Below, piece by piece: positions 1-9,012 of a DNA stretch of 64,000 nucleotides. This DNA is from Microvirga sp. (lineage in GTDB: Bacteria; Pseudomonadota; Alphaproteobacteria; Rhizobiales; Beijerinckiaceae), in NCBI GenBank assembly GCA_031181145.1, contig JAPSLB010000018.1:1-64000 (forward strand), given 5' to 3'. The notes under the pieces are model-generated. The model was given only the letters and a program-made list of their open reading frames with translations. It was not told the DNA's origin and searched no databases. The translations under genes were made by a program, and so were the position numbers. Numbering within the stretch: the stretch's first letter is position 1; the number at the start of each line of letters is the position of its first letter.

Positions 1-332
1 GTCCAAAGCCCGAGCAACCCCCTCCGAGCAACACCCGCCAGCGCCTCCCCGCATCAAAACCCAACACTCAAAACCCAAAGAAAACTCGCAAGCCGCCCCC
101 TCCCCGCACCAGCCAAGGCCAGGCGGCCCGGAGAGGGATCGGTTGCTCACGAGCTGCCCCGATCTGAGGTCATGGGGCGGTCCTAGCCAAGTCGAGAGAA
201 CCGAGAACCTGCGAGGCGATAGGCTACCGTCCATGGCTTTCGGTTCAGACTGTTTAGAACCGCATTCGTGACAGGGAATGCCTGGGCCGGCACTCCCTGT
301 CGGCTTCGCATAAGACTAAGGGCCTCTGGGTT
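1..332. other. Noncoding stretch at left edge
   Basis: No open frame here has a ribosome binding site or a recognisable protein, and I see no tRNA fold. The first 120 bases are C- and A-rich and low in complexity. The only structure I can support is the stem-loop at 271-300 behind the carboxynorspermidine operon, listed separately, and a weaker 6-bp inverted repeat at 241-262. Confidence 0.6.
271..300 (-). terminator. Stem-loop downstream of the carboxynorspermidine operon
   Basis: ACAGGGA at 271-277 pairs with TCCCTGT at 294-300, and inside it TGCC (279-282) pairs with GGCA (289-292) across a one-base mismatch, leaving a 6-base loop. It lies about 30 bases beyond the stop codon of the dehydrogenase on the minus strand. 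No clear U-tract follows, so termination is inferred from position and stability only. Confidence 0.45.
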
Positions 333-1601
333 TTACGCTGCCTTCGCGGGCTGCACCTTCCCGGCGAAGACGAGTTCCTCGTCCACGTCGCCGATCTTGA
401 TCCTCGTTGGCAGACCCATCGTGCTCAACAGGCTCAGGAAGGGCTTCGGCGGGAGTTCCTCGACATTGGCCATTCTCCCGGCATCCCAGTCACCGTTCGC
501 GATCAGGATCGCCGCCGCGGCGGCCGGCACGCCGGCGGTGTAGGATATGGCCTGACTGCCGACTTCCCGATAGGCTTCCTCATGATCTGCCACGTTGTAG
601 ATGAAGATCTCGCGTTCCTTGCCATCCTTCACGCCCTTGACCACATCGCCGATGCAGGTCTTGCCGGTGTAATCCGGCGCAAGCGAGGACGGATCGGGTA
701 GAACGGCCTTGACCACCTTGAGCGGAACCACTTCTTGACCTTCCGCCGTTCGGATCGGCTGCTCCGACAGCAGCCCGAGGTTCTTCAGCACCGTGAACAC
801 AGTGATGTACCGCTCACCGAAGCCCATCCAGAAGCGGATATTCGGCACGTCAAGGTTCCTCGACAAGGAATGGATCTCGTCATGGCCGGTCATGTAGGTC
901 GTCCGCGTGCCGACAACCGGAAGGTTCCAGTCCTTGCGGATCTCGAACATCCTGTTGGACGTCCACTGCTTGTCTTGCCATGACCAGACCTGACCCGTGA
1001 ACTCCCGGAAATTGATCTCCGGATCGAAGTTCGTGGCGAACCAGCGCCCATGATCGCCGGCATTGACGTCGACGATGTCGATCGAATCGATCCGGTCGAA
1101 ATATTCGTCCCTTGCCAGCGCCGCATAGGCATTGACGACGCCCGGATCGAAGCCGGCGCCGAGGACGGCCGTCACGCCCGCCGCAGCGCATTCCTCCCGA
1201 CGCCTCCACTCGTAGTTTCCATACCACGGCGGCGTCTCGCAGATCTTCAGAGGATCCTCGTGGATCGCCGTATCGATGTAGGCCGCACCTGTCGCGATGC
1301 AGGCCGAAAGCACCGACATGTTGATGAAGGCGGAGCCGACATTGACCACGATCTGGCAGCGCGTGCTTTCGATCAATCTCTTCGTCGCCTCCACGTCCAG
1401 AGCGTTCAGGGCATGAGACTCGATAACGCCGCCGACCTTCATGCTCTTCTTTTCGCGGACAGAGTCGACGATCGCCCCGCACTTCTCGACGCTGCGCGAA
1501 GCGATGTGAATGTCGCCGAGCAGGTCGTTGTGTTGTGCGCATTTGTGGGCCACGACGTGGGCGACGCCGCCTGCCCCGATGATGAGAACATTCTTCTTCA
1601 T
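333..1601 (-). CDS. Carboxynorspermidine dehydrogenase (saccharopine dehydrogenase family)
   Basis: A 422-residue saccharopine-dehydrogenase-like protein. The N-terminus carries a Rossmann nucleotide-binding loop (IIGAGGVAHVVAHKCA, about residues 7-22), followed by the family pattern NVGSAFINMSVLSAC and AAYIDTA. This family includes carboxynorspermidine/carboxyspermidine dehydrogenase, which uses NADPH to condense aspartate semialdehyde with a diamine (putrescine or diaminopropane). The decision for this function over lysine metabolism rests on its neighbour: the carboxynorspermidine decarboxylase gene ends 39 bases upstream on the same strand, so the two steps of the alternative spermidine pathway sit together. 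An AGGAAGGAG sequence lies about 14 bases before the ATG. Cytoplasmic. The product, spermidine or norspermidine, cannot be read from sequence. Confidence 0.88.
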   Translation of the reverse strand: MKKNVLIIGAGGVAHVVAHKCAQHNDLLGDIHIASRSVEKCGAIVDSVREKKSMKVGGVIESHALNALDVEATKRLIESTRCQIVVNVGSAFINMSVLSACIATGAAYIDTAIHEDPLKICETPPWYGNYEWRRREECAAAGVTAVLGAGFDPGVVNAYAALARDEYFDRIDSIDIVDVNAGDHGRWFATNFDPEINFREFTGQVWSWQDKQWTSNRMFEIRKDWNLPVVGTRTTYMTGHDEIHSLSRNLDVPNIRFWMGFGERYITVFTVLKNLGLLSEQPIRTAEGQEVVPLKVVKAVLPDPSSLAPDYTGKTCIGDVVKGVKDGKEREIFIYNVADHEEAYREVGSQAISYTAGVPAAAAAILIANGDWDAGRMANVEELPPKPFLSLLSTMGLPTRIKIGDVDEELVFAGKVQPAKAA

Positions 1602-1640
1602 TTCAGCTTGCTGCTCCTTCCTGGGGTCGAGGGGAGAGCC

Positions 1641-2741
1641 TTATGAAAGGCTCGTGAGGTAATCGTCGAACGTGAACTCGCGGATCGTTTTCACGCTGCC
1701 GTCGAGTTCACGCACCGCAATGGATGGCATCCGCACGCCATTGAACCAGTTCTTCTTCACCATGGTGTAGCCGGCGGCATCCTGGATGGAGATGCGGTCA
1801 CCCGGCTTCAGCTCGCGGTCGAAGTGGAATTCGCCGAAGATATCCCCCGCCAAACAGGATTTTCCGCAAATCATGTACTGATGGCGGCCGGCGTCCGGGG
1901 AGACTTTTGCGCTCTGCCGGTAGATCAGGAGATCAAGCATGTGCGCTTCGACGGAACTATCGACAATGGCGAGGTTCTTGCCGTTGAACAGCGTGTCGAG
2001 AACCGTCACTTCGAGAGTTGTGCTTTTCGTGATCGCCGCCTCGCCGGGCTCTAGGTAGACCTGCACGCCGTAACGTTCGGCGAAGGATTTCAGGCGCTTG
2101 CAGAAATCCTCGAGAGGATAGTTTTCCCCCGTGAAGTGAATGCCGCCGCCAAGGCTGATCCATTCGACCTGTTCGAAAAGGGAACCGAACGTTTCCTCGG
2201 CCCGGGTCAGGAGCCGATCGAAGAGACCGAAATCCGCATTCTCGCAGTTGTTGTGGATCATGAACCCGTCGATGCGGCTCACGATCGCCTCGACCTTCGA
2301 TACATCCCACTCACCGAGACGGCTGTGGGGACGGGCCGGATCTGCAAGGTCGAAGCTCGATGCGCTGACCTGCGGGTTGAGACGCAAGCCGCGGCTCAAT
2401 GCAGCCGTTTTATCTGCAAAGCGTTCGAATTGGCCAAGCGAGTTGAAAATGATCTTGTCTGCATGGGCGATGACTTCGTCGATCTCATGATCGGCATAGG
2501 CGACGCTATAGGCGTGGGTTTCGCCGCCGAACTTGTCGTGGCCCAGCTTCACCTCGAAGAGTGACGAGGACGTGGTGCCATCCATGTATTCGCGCATGAG
2601 ATCAAAAGCCGACCATGTGGCGAAACATTTCAGAGCAAGCAGTATCTTCGCGCCAGAATTCTCGCGCAATTGCTGGATGATGCGCATGTTGCGGAGCAGA
2701 GTGCTCTTGTCGATAAGGTAGTAAGGCGTTTGAAGCATCAA
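1641..2741 (-). CDS. nspC: Carboxynorspermidine decarboxylase
   Basis: A 366-residue, full-length, PLP-dependent fold-III decarboxylase of the NspC/CANSDC group, related to diaminopimelate decarboxylase. The PLP lysine is K38 in LLALKCF; the glycine-rich phosphate loop is SLGGGIHFTG, the phosphate-binding EPGE follows, and the C-terminal CGKSCLAGD holds the expected active-site cysteine. It removes the carboxyl group from carboxyspermidine or carboxynorspermidine to give the polyamine. It is the first gene of a two-gene operon with the dehydrogenase at 333-1601, the usual arrangement in bacteria lacking S-adenosylmethionine-dependent spermidine synthesis. The gap to the next gene on the minus strand upstream is 231 bases, enough for its own promoter. 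Confidence 0.92.
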   Translation of the reverse strand: MMLQTPYYLIDKSTLLRNMRIIQQLRENSGAKILLALKCFATWSAFDLMREYMDGTTSSSLFEVKLGHDKFGGETHAYSVAYADHEIDEVIAHADKIIFNSLGQFERFADKTAALSRGLRLNPQVSASSFDLADPARPHSRLGEWDVSKVEAIVSRIDGFMIHNNCENADFGLFDRLLTRAEETFGSLFEQVEWISLGGGIHFTGENYPLEDFCKRLKSFAERYGVQVYLEPGEAAITKSTTLEVTVLDTLFNGKNLAIVDSSVEAHMLDLLIYRQSAKVSPDAGRHQYMICGKSCLAGDIFGEFHFDRELKPGDRISIQDAAGYTMVKKNWFNGVRMPSIAVRELDGSVKTIREFTFDDYLTSLS

Positions 2742-2972
2742 TGCGGGCTCCTGTTAACGACGCGTCTGCCGCCAGACTTTGGATGGGCAGGGGCTTGCAA
2801 GGCTGGACCGCTATGTACGGGCGTGTGTCGCCTGAGCCGGTCCAGGCGGTTCGTTCAGTCGTTCCGCTTCTGGAAACGAGTATAAAAAATTCCTTCGGTG
2901 CCTCGAAACCTCGAGCTGCACTTTGGAAGGTGTATGGCTTTGGAATGTTGCCTGAGAGCGGGCGAACGCGCC

Positions 2973-3188
2973 TTACATCAGCGCTTTAGCGCTGTTGCCC
3001 CGACTCTTCTTCTCTGCACGGAACAGAGCGGCGACGGCCAACTCGGCAAAGCCGAGCTCTCGGCCTTGCATCGCAACGTCGATTGCCTCAACGCACGCGG
3101 CAGCGTGCCTGGCAAGAGCATCTTCCGTTTGGGAGGCATTCAGTAAAACTGAGCCCATCCCCAATTGGAAGAGGGTGTCATAAGACAT
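2973..3188 (-). CDS. Small protein of unknown function (71 aa)
   Basis: I do not recognise this protein. It is supported by a strong ribosome binding site, GGGGAGG, about five bases before the ATG, and by protein-like composition: alanine-rich amphipathic helical stretches (residues about 20-60), no signal peptide, no membrane segment and a basic C-terminus. It lies 231 bases upstream of nspC on the same strand and could be read through into the polyamine operon, but the gap makes independent transcription as likely. No catalytic motif is visible. The reading could be a conserved hypothetical or, less likely, a spurious frame. Confidence 0.5.
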   Translation of the reverse strand: MSYDTLFQLGMGSVLLNASQTEDALARHAAACVEAIDVAMQGRELGFAELAVAALFRAEKKSRGNSAKALM

Positions 3189-3438
3189 AGCATCCTCCCC
3201 AACCAGCAGATGAAGCCTGCATCGGACTGATGCATATACGATATTGCCGGAGAATCAACCCCGTTCGCCCGATGCTCCGTTCCTGCCGCGGGCTTTTCCG
3301 CCATATGCCGCCTTCAGGTGAGGAGTTTCGGCGCGATCCGTCCTCTTCAGAAGAGCGGCGGCCTCCGACGCTCCATTGGTGATTGGGTGGCCCTGTACCC
3401 GATATGAGCCTCTGCAGCGTCTGCACCTGGGGAGAAGC

Positions 3439-4299
3439 TCAGAACGGCTTCCATCCTTGCAGCGAACGCGAGATCAGGCGCGCGGTCTGCATCACAACCG
3501 GTGCGAGGCGCTCTCGCGCGTTCTCGGCGGTCCAGTCGGCCGTCGATGTGGAAATCCCAACGGCAGCCAAAGGACGGCCGCTGCCGTCGAGAATCGGCGC
3601 CGCAAGGGCGATTTCGCCGAGATTGACCTCCTCGTAGACGAGCGCGAAACCATCGTGTCGCGCAGCCGCGAGACGTTGCTCCACCTCCCCTCGATCAATG
3701 ATCGTATGCGGCGTGCGCGCCCGGAATTCGGTGCAGTCGAGGATGGCCGCGGCTTCCTCCGGCGGCAGCCATGCGAGTTGCGCCCGGCCGCCGGCTGTGC
3801 AGAAGGTCGGTAGCCGGCGCCCGATGGTCGACGTTGGATTCATGTACCGTTGGCTCGGCATGCGGATGACCGCGACCACTTCCGGACCATCCAACTCGGC
3901 GACGTTCACAGTCTCCCTGCACTCGTCGCGCGCAGATGCGACGAACGGGATGGCGACCTCATAGAGCGGGCTCGCATGGAGATAGTGATACGCGAAGTCG
4001 AGCATACGCGCGCGAAGCCGGTAGCGGCGCGTCCTTTCATCCTTTCGGAGATAGCCGAGATGGACCAGCGTGTGCGTGATCCGCTGAGCTGCTCCCATGC
4101 TGATGCCGGATCGAACGGCGATTTCGCGCAGACCCAGAGAATCCCACCCGCCACCGAAGGCCGTCAGGACGCCCAAGCCCTTCGCCAGCGAGGCTATGAA
4201 CTGCGGATCTTCACGTAGGGCGGGCGTTTGGGAAACGTTTTTGGGAGCGCCGTTCTTCTCAACCGGATCTGGCGCTCCAACACGCCTGCGCGATGTCAA
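3439..4299 (-). CDS. IclR-family transcriptional regulator
   Basis: A 286-residue one-component regulator. Residues about 35-95 form the winged helix-turn-helix typical of IclR (LGLREIAVRSGISMGAAQRI, then LVHLGYLRKD), and residues about 100-280 match the IclR effector domain, including the conserved AGGRAQLAWLP segment and the ISTSTADW stretch near the end. The first 30 residues are an extra basic, proline-containing tail. It is transcribed divergently from the peptide ABC transporter that starts at 4481, so local control of that transporter is the natural inference. A perfect 14-bp palindrome lies just upstream of its start codon and a second inverted repeat lies nearer the transporter; both are listed. 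The effector is unknown. Confidence 0.9.
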   Translation of the reverse strand: MTSRRRVGAPDPVEKNGAPKNVSQTPALREDPQFIASLAKGLGVLTAFGGGWDSLGLREIAVRSGISMGAAQRITHTLVHLGYLRKDERTRRYRLRARMLDFAYHYLHASPLYEVAIPFVASARDECRETVNVAELDGPEVVAVIRMPSQRYMNPTSTIGRRLPTFCTAGGRAQLAWLPPEEAAAILDCTEFRARTPHTIIDRGEVEQRLAAARHDGFALVYEEVNLGEIALAAPILDGSGRPLAAVGISTSTADWTAENARERLAPVVMQTARLISRSLQGWKPF

Positions 4300-4323
4300 G
4301 ACAACTCTCCTCCAGCGGCGCTT

Positions 4324-4337
4324 GGCAGGATCCTGCC
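4324..4337. promoter_or_regulatory. Perfect 14-bp palindrome in the IclR/transporter intergenic region
   Basis: GGCAGGATCCTGCC is a perfect palindrome starting 25 bases upstream of the IclR start codon, in a place suited to autoregulation. IclR proteins commonly bind palindromes of about this size. That this one is bound is inference. Confidence 0.35.
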
Positions 4338-4380
4338 CTCCGCAGTCCTTGACAAGCTTGGCTATTGTAGATGAGATGAT

Positions 4381-4410
4381 CGCGTTGCGCTACATCTTTA
4401 TCGCAATGCG
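4381..4410. promoter_or_regulatory. Imperfect inverted repeat upstream of the peptide transporter
   Basis: CGCGTTGCG (4381-4389) and CGCAATGCG (4402-4410) are inverted copies matching at 8 of 9 positions, separated by 12 bases, about 70 bases before the binding-protein gene. It is a candidate operator for the divergent IclR regulator; no binding can be shown from sequence. Confidence 0.3.
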
Positions 4411-4480
4411 GTAACTGACATCGTAATTCAATAATAATACCGTCAGAGATGCGCTTTGAGCCACATACCAGAGAGAGGTC

Positions 4481-6079
4481 ATGAAACAGCAGCTATCTAT
4501 CCTTGCCGGCGCTTTCGCCGCCGTGCTTCTTGGAGGTCAAGTCTCGGCCGCCGAACTTCGCATCGGCACCGCCGCCGAACCGAGCGCGCTCGACCCGCAC
4601 TATCATAACCTCACGCCGAACAACACGGTCCGCCGTCACATCTTTGAATCTCTGGTCGATCAGGACGCGAAGCAGCGCCTGATCCCGGCTCTCGCGGAAT
4701 CCTGGCGGACGATCGACGACAAGACCTGGGAGTTCAAGCTCCGCAAGGGCGTGAAATTCCACGACGGCACGGAGTTCACGGCGCAGGACTTCGTCTACAC
4801 GGTCTGCCGCATTCCGAACGTTGCCAACAGCCCGTCCTCGTTCACGCTCTATACCAAGGGCATCGACTCCATCGAGGTGCCCGATCCCCACACGCTGATC
4901 ATCAGGACCGCCGCGCCCTACCCGCTGCTGCCCGTCGAACTGACCACGTTCGGAATCATCTCGGCGAAGGCCGCCGGCGGCGAGACGGTCACCTTCGACA
5001 AGGCCGGCTGCAAGGCCGATTCCTGGCCCTCGACCCAGGCCTTCAACGACGGCTCCCTCGCCATCGGCACCGGCCCGTTCAAGCTGGCCGCGTACCGCAA
5101 GGGTGAGCGGATCGTGCTTGATCGCAATCCCGACTACTGGGGAGAGAAGCCCGAATGGGACAAGGTGACATTCCGCCCGATCACCAGCGAAGGCCCGCGC
5201 GTCGCGGCGCTGCTCGCCGGTGACGTCGATCTGGTCGACGAACCGCCGCTGCAGGATCTCGAGCGGCTGCGCAAGGATCCCAAGATTTCGGTCGTCGAGA
5301 CCCTGTCGAACCGCATCATCTATCTCGCCCTCGACCAGGCCGAGAAGACGCCGACGATCAAAGGCACCGACGACAGGAACCCGCTGCGCGACATCCGCGT
5401 CCGTCAGGCGATGTCTATGGCGATCGACCGCGAGGCCATCGTCAAGCGCATCATGAACGACACCGCGGAACCCGCAGCCCAGCTCCTGGCGCCCGGATTG
5501 TTCGGCACCAACCCGGATCTGAAATTCTCCTACGATGCCAAGAGGGCGAAGGAGCTGCTCGCGGAAGCCGGATATCCCAACGGGTTCGAGCTCACTATCG
5601 GCACGCCGAACGACCGCTACATCAACGATGAGAAGATCGCTCAGGCGGTCGCCCAGATGTACAGCCGCATCGGCATCAAGACCCAGGTCGATGCCGCGAC
5701 GGTGAACGTCTTCTTCTCCCGCCGCAACAAGGGCGAGTTCAGCGTCTTCCTCGGGGGCTGGAGCGCCGCCACCGGCGAGGCTTCGTCGCCCCTGAAGTCG
5801 CTGGTCGCCACCCGCATCAAGGAAAAAGGCTTCGGGCCGACGAACTACACCGGCTACTCCAATCCGAAGCTCGACGACCTGCTCACGAAGGCGCTTGCCA
5901 CCGTCGACGACAAGGAGCGTGAGAAGCTCTTGGCGGAAGCCATGAAAACCGCGGTCGACGATGTCGCCCTTGTGCCGCTGCATTACGAGGTCACGTCGTG
6001 GGCCATGCGCAAGGGCCTGAGCTACGAGCCGCGCGCAGACCAGTACACCCTGGCTTACGCCGTTCGCTCGGCCAAGTAA
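4481..6079 (+). CDS. Dpp/Opp-type ABC transporter, periplasmic substrate-binding protein
   Basis: A 532-residue family-5 solute-binding protein. A Sec signal peptide covers residues 1-23 (basic start, hydrophobic core, cleavage likely after VSA). The mature protein opens with the family pattern RIGTAAEPSALDPHYHN and continues with the conserved LRKGVKFHDGTEFTAQDFVYT block near residue 90 and RQAMSMAIDREAIV near residue 310. Such proteins bind di- or oligopeptides, opines or similar cargo and hand it to the membrane permeases, encoded next. It is the first gene of a plus-strand operon ending in an M20 deacylase, which suggests an acylated amino acid or peptide as cargo; that is inference. A GC-rich stem-loop follows the stop codon and may favour higher expression of this gene than of the permeases. 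Confidence 0.92.
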   Translation: MKQQLSILAGAFAAVLLGGQVSAAELRIGTAAEPSALDPHYHNLTPNNTVRRHIFESLVDQDAKQRLIPALAESWRTIDDKTWEFKLRKGVKFHDGTEFTAQDFVYTVCRIPNVANSPSSFTLYTKGIDSIEVPDPHTLIIRTAAPYPLLPVELTTFGIISAKAAGGETVTFDKAGCKADSWPSTQAFNDGSLAIGTGPFKLAAYRKGERIVLDRNPDYWGEKPEWDKVTFRPITSEGPRVAALLAGDVDLVDEPPLQDLERLRKDPKISVVETLSNRIIYLALDQAEKTPTIKGTDDRNPLRDIRVRQAMSMAIDREAIVKRIMNDTAEPAAQLLAPGLFGTNPDLKFSYDAKRAKELLAEAGYPNGFELTIGTPNDRYINDEKIAQAVAQMYSRIGIKTQVDAATVNVFFSRRNKGEFSVFLGGWSAATGEASSPLKSLVATRIKEKGFGPTNYTGYSNPKLDDLLTKALATVDDKEREKLLAEAMKTAVDDVALVPLHYEVTSWAMRKGLSYEPRADQYTLAYAVRSAK

Positions 6080-6091
6080 TCGCCATCGGCC

Positions 6092-6111
6092 GGGGCGGCA
6101 TCTGCCGCCCC
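6092..6111 (+). terminator. Stem-loop between binding protein and permease genes
   Basis: GGGGCGGC (6092-6099) pairs perfectly with GCCGCCCC (6104-6111) around an ATCT loop. No U-tract follows. Hairpins at this position in ABC operons usually stabilise the upstream binding-protein message or reduce read-through rather than stop transcription fully; that role is inferred. Confidence 0.45.
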
Positions 6112-6144
6112 CGCTCCAATCCTGTCCGCCATGTGGAATTCGAG

Positions 6145-7122
6145 ATGCTGGTTTTCCTGATCCGGCGCATCGCCCAAAGCGCGATCGTGGTCGCCATCAT
6201 GTCCGTCCTGGTCTTCACCGGCATCTTCGCGATCGGCAACCCGATCGACGTGCTGATCAGCCCGGAGGCCGACGAGGCCGAGCGCGCCGCCGCCATTGCA
6301 CGCCTCGGGCTCGACCTGCCCATGCACGAGCAGTTCCTGGCCTTCGCCAGGAACGCACTCGCCGGCGACCTCGGCATCTCCTTCGTTCACGGGGTCCCGG
6401 CGGTGCAGCTCGTTCTCGAACGCTTCCCGGCGACACTGGAGCTGGCGCTGCTCGCCATGACCATCGCCGTGTTGACCGGTATCCCGCTCGGCGTCTGGGC
6501 TGGACTCAGGCCCGATTCCAAGGCTGGCAAGATCATCATGGCGGGTTCGATTCTCGGCTTCAGCCTCCCGACCTTCTGGGTCGGCATGTTGTTGATCATG
6601 GCCTTCGCGGTCTCCCTCGGCTGGCTGCCTGCGAGCGGCCGCGGCGAGACGGTGGAGGTGTTGGGGGTTCCCTTCAGCTTCCTGACGGCCAACGGTCTCA
6701 AGCATATGATCCTGCCGGCCCTGAACCTTGCCCTGTTCAAGGTGTCCTTGGTCATTCGCCTCGCTCGCGCCGGCACCCGCGAGGTCGCGCTGCAGGACTA
6801 CGTGCGCTTCGCCCGGGCCAAAGGTCTGTCGCCGGCCCGCATCGTCGGCGTCCATATCCTCAAGAACATCATGATCCCGGTCGTCACCGTGCTCGGCCTC
6901 GAATTCGGCTCCGTGATCGCCTTCTCGGTCGTGACCGAGACGGTCTTCGCCTGGCCTGGCATGGGCAAGCTCCTGATCGACAGCATCCTGCTGCTCGACC
7001 GGCCCGTCGTGGTGGCCTATCTGCTCGTCACGGTGCTCCTCTTCATCGTCATCAACCTCGTGGTCGACCTGCTCTACTCTCTGCTCGATCCACGCATCCG
7101 CCTGGGAGGCGCCAAGGCATGA
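6145..7122 (+). CDS. Dpp/Opp-type ABC transporter permease (DppB-like)
   Basis: A 325-residue inner-membrane permease of the DppB family with about six hydrophobic segments. The first follows directly on LVFLIRRIAQS at the N-terminus, the standard start of this family, which is why I choose the ATG at 6145 rather than upstream in-frame codons that overlap the previous gene. The cytoplasmic EAA-type loop that contacts the ATPases is ARAKGLSPARIVGVHILKN near residue 225. The last codons overlap the start of the next permease by four bases (ATGA), so the two halves of the channel are translationally coupled. Confidence 0.9.
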   Translation: MLVFLIRRIAQSAIVVAIMSVLVFTGIFAIGNPIDVLISPEADEAERAAAIARLGLDLPMHEQFLAFARNALAGDLGISFVHGVPAVQLVLERFPATLELALLAMTIAVLTGIPLGVWAGLRPDSKAGKIIMAGSILGFSLPTFWVGMLLIMAFAVSLGWLPASGRGETVEVLGVPFSFLTANGLKHMILPALNLALFKVSLVIRLARAGTREVALQDYVRFARAKGLSPARIVGVHILKNIMIPVVTVLGLEFGSVIAFSVVTETVFAWPGMGKLLIDSILLLDRPVVVAYLLVTVLLFIVINLVVDLLYSLLDPRIRLGGAKA

Positions 7123-8027
7123 CCGCTGCAAGCCCCGTCGCCGCCGCTCCCAGGGTCCAGACGCCGCTCAAGCGCTTTGTCGTCGAGTTCCTCGACAGCC
7201 GAGTGGCCGTGCTCGGCCTCGCCCTGCTGGTGCTGATCGTCTCCTCAGCCCTGTTCGCGCCCCTGATCGCCCCGCAGGATCCCTACGATCTCAGCAAGCT
7301 CGACATCATGAACGGGATGCTGCCTCCCGGCAGCGCCGACATGGACGGCAACGTCTTCTGGCTCGGCTCCGACGAGCAGGGTCGCGACCTGATGAGCGCG
7401 ATCCTCTACGGGCTGCGCACCAGCCTGCTGGTCGGCTTCTCGTCCACCGCCGTGGCACTCGCGATCGGACTCGTGGTGGGCATGATCGCGGCCTATGCAG
7501 GCGGCAGCCTCGATGCGGCGATCATGCGGCTGGTGGACATCCAGCTCTCTTTCCCGGCGATCCTCATCGCCCTGATCCTGCTGGCGGTGCTCGGCAAGGG
7601 TGTCGACAAGGTAATCATCGCGCTCACCGCCGTGCAATGGGCCTATTATGCCCGCACCGTGCGCAGCGCCGCTCTCGTCGAGCGGCGCAAGGAATACGTG
7701 GAGGCCGCCCAGTGCCTCGCTCTGCCGAAGCAGCGCATCGTGCTGCGCCACCTTCTGCCGAACTGCCTGCCGCCGCTGATCGTCGTCGCGACCGTGCAGG
7801 TCGCCCATGCGATCACTCTCGAAGCGACGCTCTCGTTTCTCGGCGTGGGCGTGCCGGTCACGGAGCCCTCGCTCGGCATGCTGATTGCCTCGGGCTTCTC
7901 CTACATGCTCAGCGGCGAGTTCTGGGTCAGCCTGTTCCCGGGCCTTGCCCTGCTGGTCACCATCGTCAGCATCAACCTCGTCGGGGACCAGATGCGTGAC
8001 GTCCTCAACCCGCGCCTGCAACATTGA
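7119..8027 (+). CDS. Dpp/Opp-type ABC transporter permease (DppC-like)
   Basis: A 302-residue permease of the DppC family, partner of the preceding permease. It has the family's cytoplasmic N-terminus, a first membrane segment around residues 30-50, a periplasmic loop containing FWLGSDEQGRDLMSAILYG (the conserved LGTDxxGRD block), and the EAA-type coupling loop AAQCLALPKQRIVLRHLLPN near residue 200. It starts inside the stop codon of the DppB-like gene and is followed after ten bases by the first ATPase gene, so all five transporter genes form one transcription unit. Confidence 0.9.
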   Translation: MTAASPVAAAPRVQTPLKRFVVEFLDSRVAVLGLALLVLIVSSALFAPLIAPQDPYDLSKLDIMNGMLPPGSADMDGNVFWLGSDEQGRDLMSAILYGLRTSLLVGFSSTAVALAIGLVVGMIAAYAGGSLDAAIMRLVDIQLSFPAILIALILLAVLGKGVDKVIIALTAVQWAYYARTVRSAALVERRKEYVEAAQCLALPKQRIVLRHLLPNCLPPLIVVATVQVAHAITLEATLSFLGVGVPVTEPSLGMLIASGFSYMLSGEFWVSLFPGLALLVTIVSINLVGDQMRDVLNPRLQH

Positions 8028-8037
8028 GGAGGCGACC

Positions 8038-9012
8038 GTGACACGACAGGAACCCGTGCTCGAGGTCGAGGATCTGCGGACCCACTTCTTCACCCGCGGC
8101 GGCGTCGCGAAGGCGGTGGACGGCGTGAGCTTCACGCTCCGTCGAGGCGAGATTCTTGGGCTCGTAGGAGAATCCGGCTCCGGCAAGTCGGTGACCGGCA
8201 TGTCGGTTCTGGGCCTCATCGACGCGCCCGGCCGCATCGTCGGCGGCGCGGTGCGCTATCGCGGAGAGGATCTGGTGACGGCAGGCGAGAAGCGCCTGCG
8301 CCAATTGCGCGGCCGCCGCATCGCCATGATCTTTCAAGACCCCATGATGACGCTGAATCCGGTGCTCAGCATCGAGACCCAGATGGTCGAGACTGTGCTC
8401 GCCCATGAAAAGGTCTCGCGCAAGGAAGCCCGCGAGCGTTCGCGCGAGGCCTTGGTCCGCGTCGGCATTCCGTCGCCCGACGAGCGGCTCGCCGCCTACC
8501 CGCACCAGTTCTCCGGCGGCATGCGCCAGCGCGTGGCCATCGCCATCGCGCTCCTGCATCGGCCCGACGTGATCATCGCCGACGAGCCCACCACTGCGCT
8601 CGATGTGACGATCCAGGCGCAGATCCTGTTCGAAATGCAGAAACTGTGCCGGGAGACCGGCACGGCACTCGTCTGGATCACGCACGATCTCGCGGTGGTG
8701 TCCGGCCTCGCCGACCGGATCGCCGTGATGTATGCCGGCCGCATCGTCGAGATCGGTACTGCGGTCGAGGTCATCGACGGCGCTCGTCATCCCTATACCC
8801 ACGGCCTCCTCGGCTCGGTGCCGAGCCGCAACAGGCGCGGCGAACCGCTGGCCCAGATCCCGGGCATGACCCCGTCCCTGCTCAACCTGCCGGAAGGTTG
8901 CGCCTTCCGGCCGCGCTGCCCGCGCGCCACCGATGCCTGCCTCGCCCTGCCGCCCCTGTCGGACGGAGGACATGGCTGGCGCTGCTTCAACCCGCAAGGG
9001 GCCGCCGCATGA
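8038..9012 (+). CDS. Dpp/Opp-type ABC transporter ATPase (DppD-like)
   Basis: A 324-residue ATP-binding subunit. Walker A is GESGSGKS at residues 44-51, the ABC signature FSGGMRQRVAIAIAL, Walker B VIIADEPTTALD, and a switch histidine in ITHDLAVV. The C-terminus holds the cysteine-containing oligopeptide/dipeptide extension (GCAFRPRCPRATDAC) typical of this subfamily. I choose the GTG at 8038, preceded by GAGGAGGC, because the family pattern begins directly after it and upstream codons run through the permease gene. It overlaps the second ATPase gene by four bases. Cytoplasmic face of the inner membrane. Confidence 0.9.
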   Translation: MTRQEPVLEVEDLRTHFFTRGGVAKAVDGVSFTLRRGEILGLVGESGSGKSVTGMSVLGLIDAPGRIVGGAVRYRGEDLVTAGEKRLRQLRGRRIAMIFQDPMMTLNPVLSIETQMVETVLAHEKVSRKEARERSREALVRVGIPSPDERLAAYPHQFSGGMRQRVAIAIALLHRPDVIIADEPTTALDVTIQAQILFEMQKLCRETGTALVWITHDLAVVSGLADRIAVMYAGRIVEIGTAVEVIDGARHPYTHGLLGSVPSRNRRGEPLAQIPGMTPSLLNLPEGCAFRPRCPRATDACLALPPLSDGGHGWRCFNPQGAAA

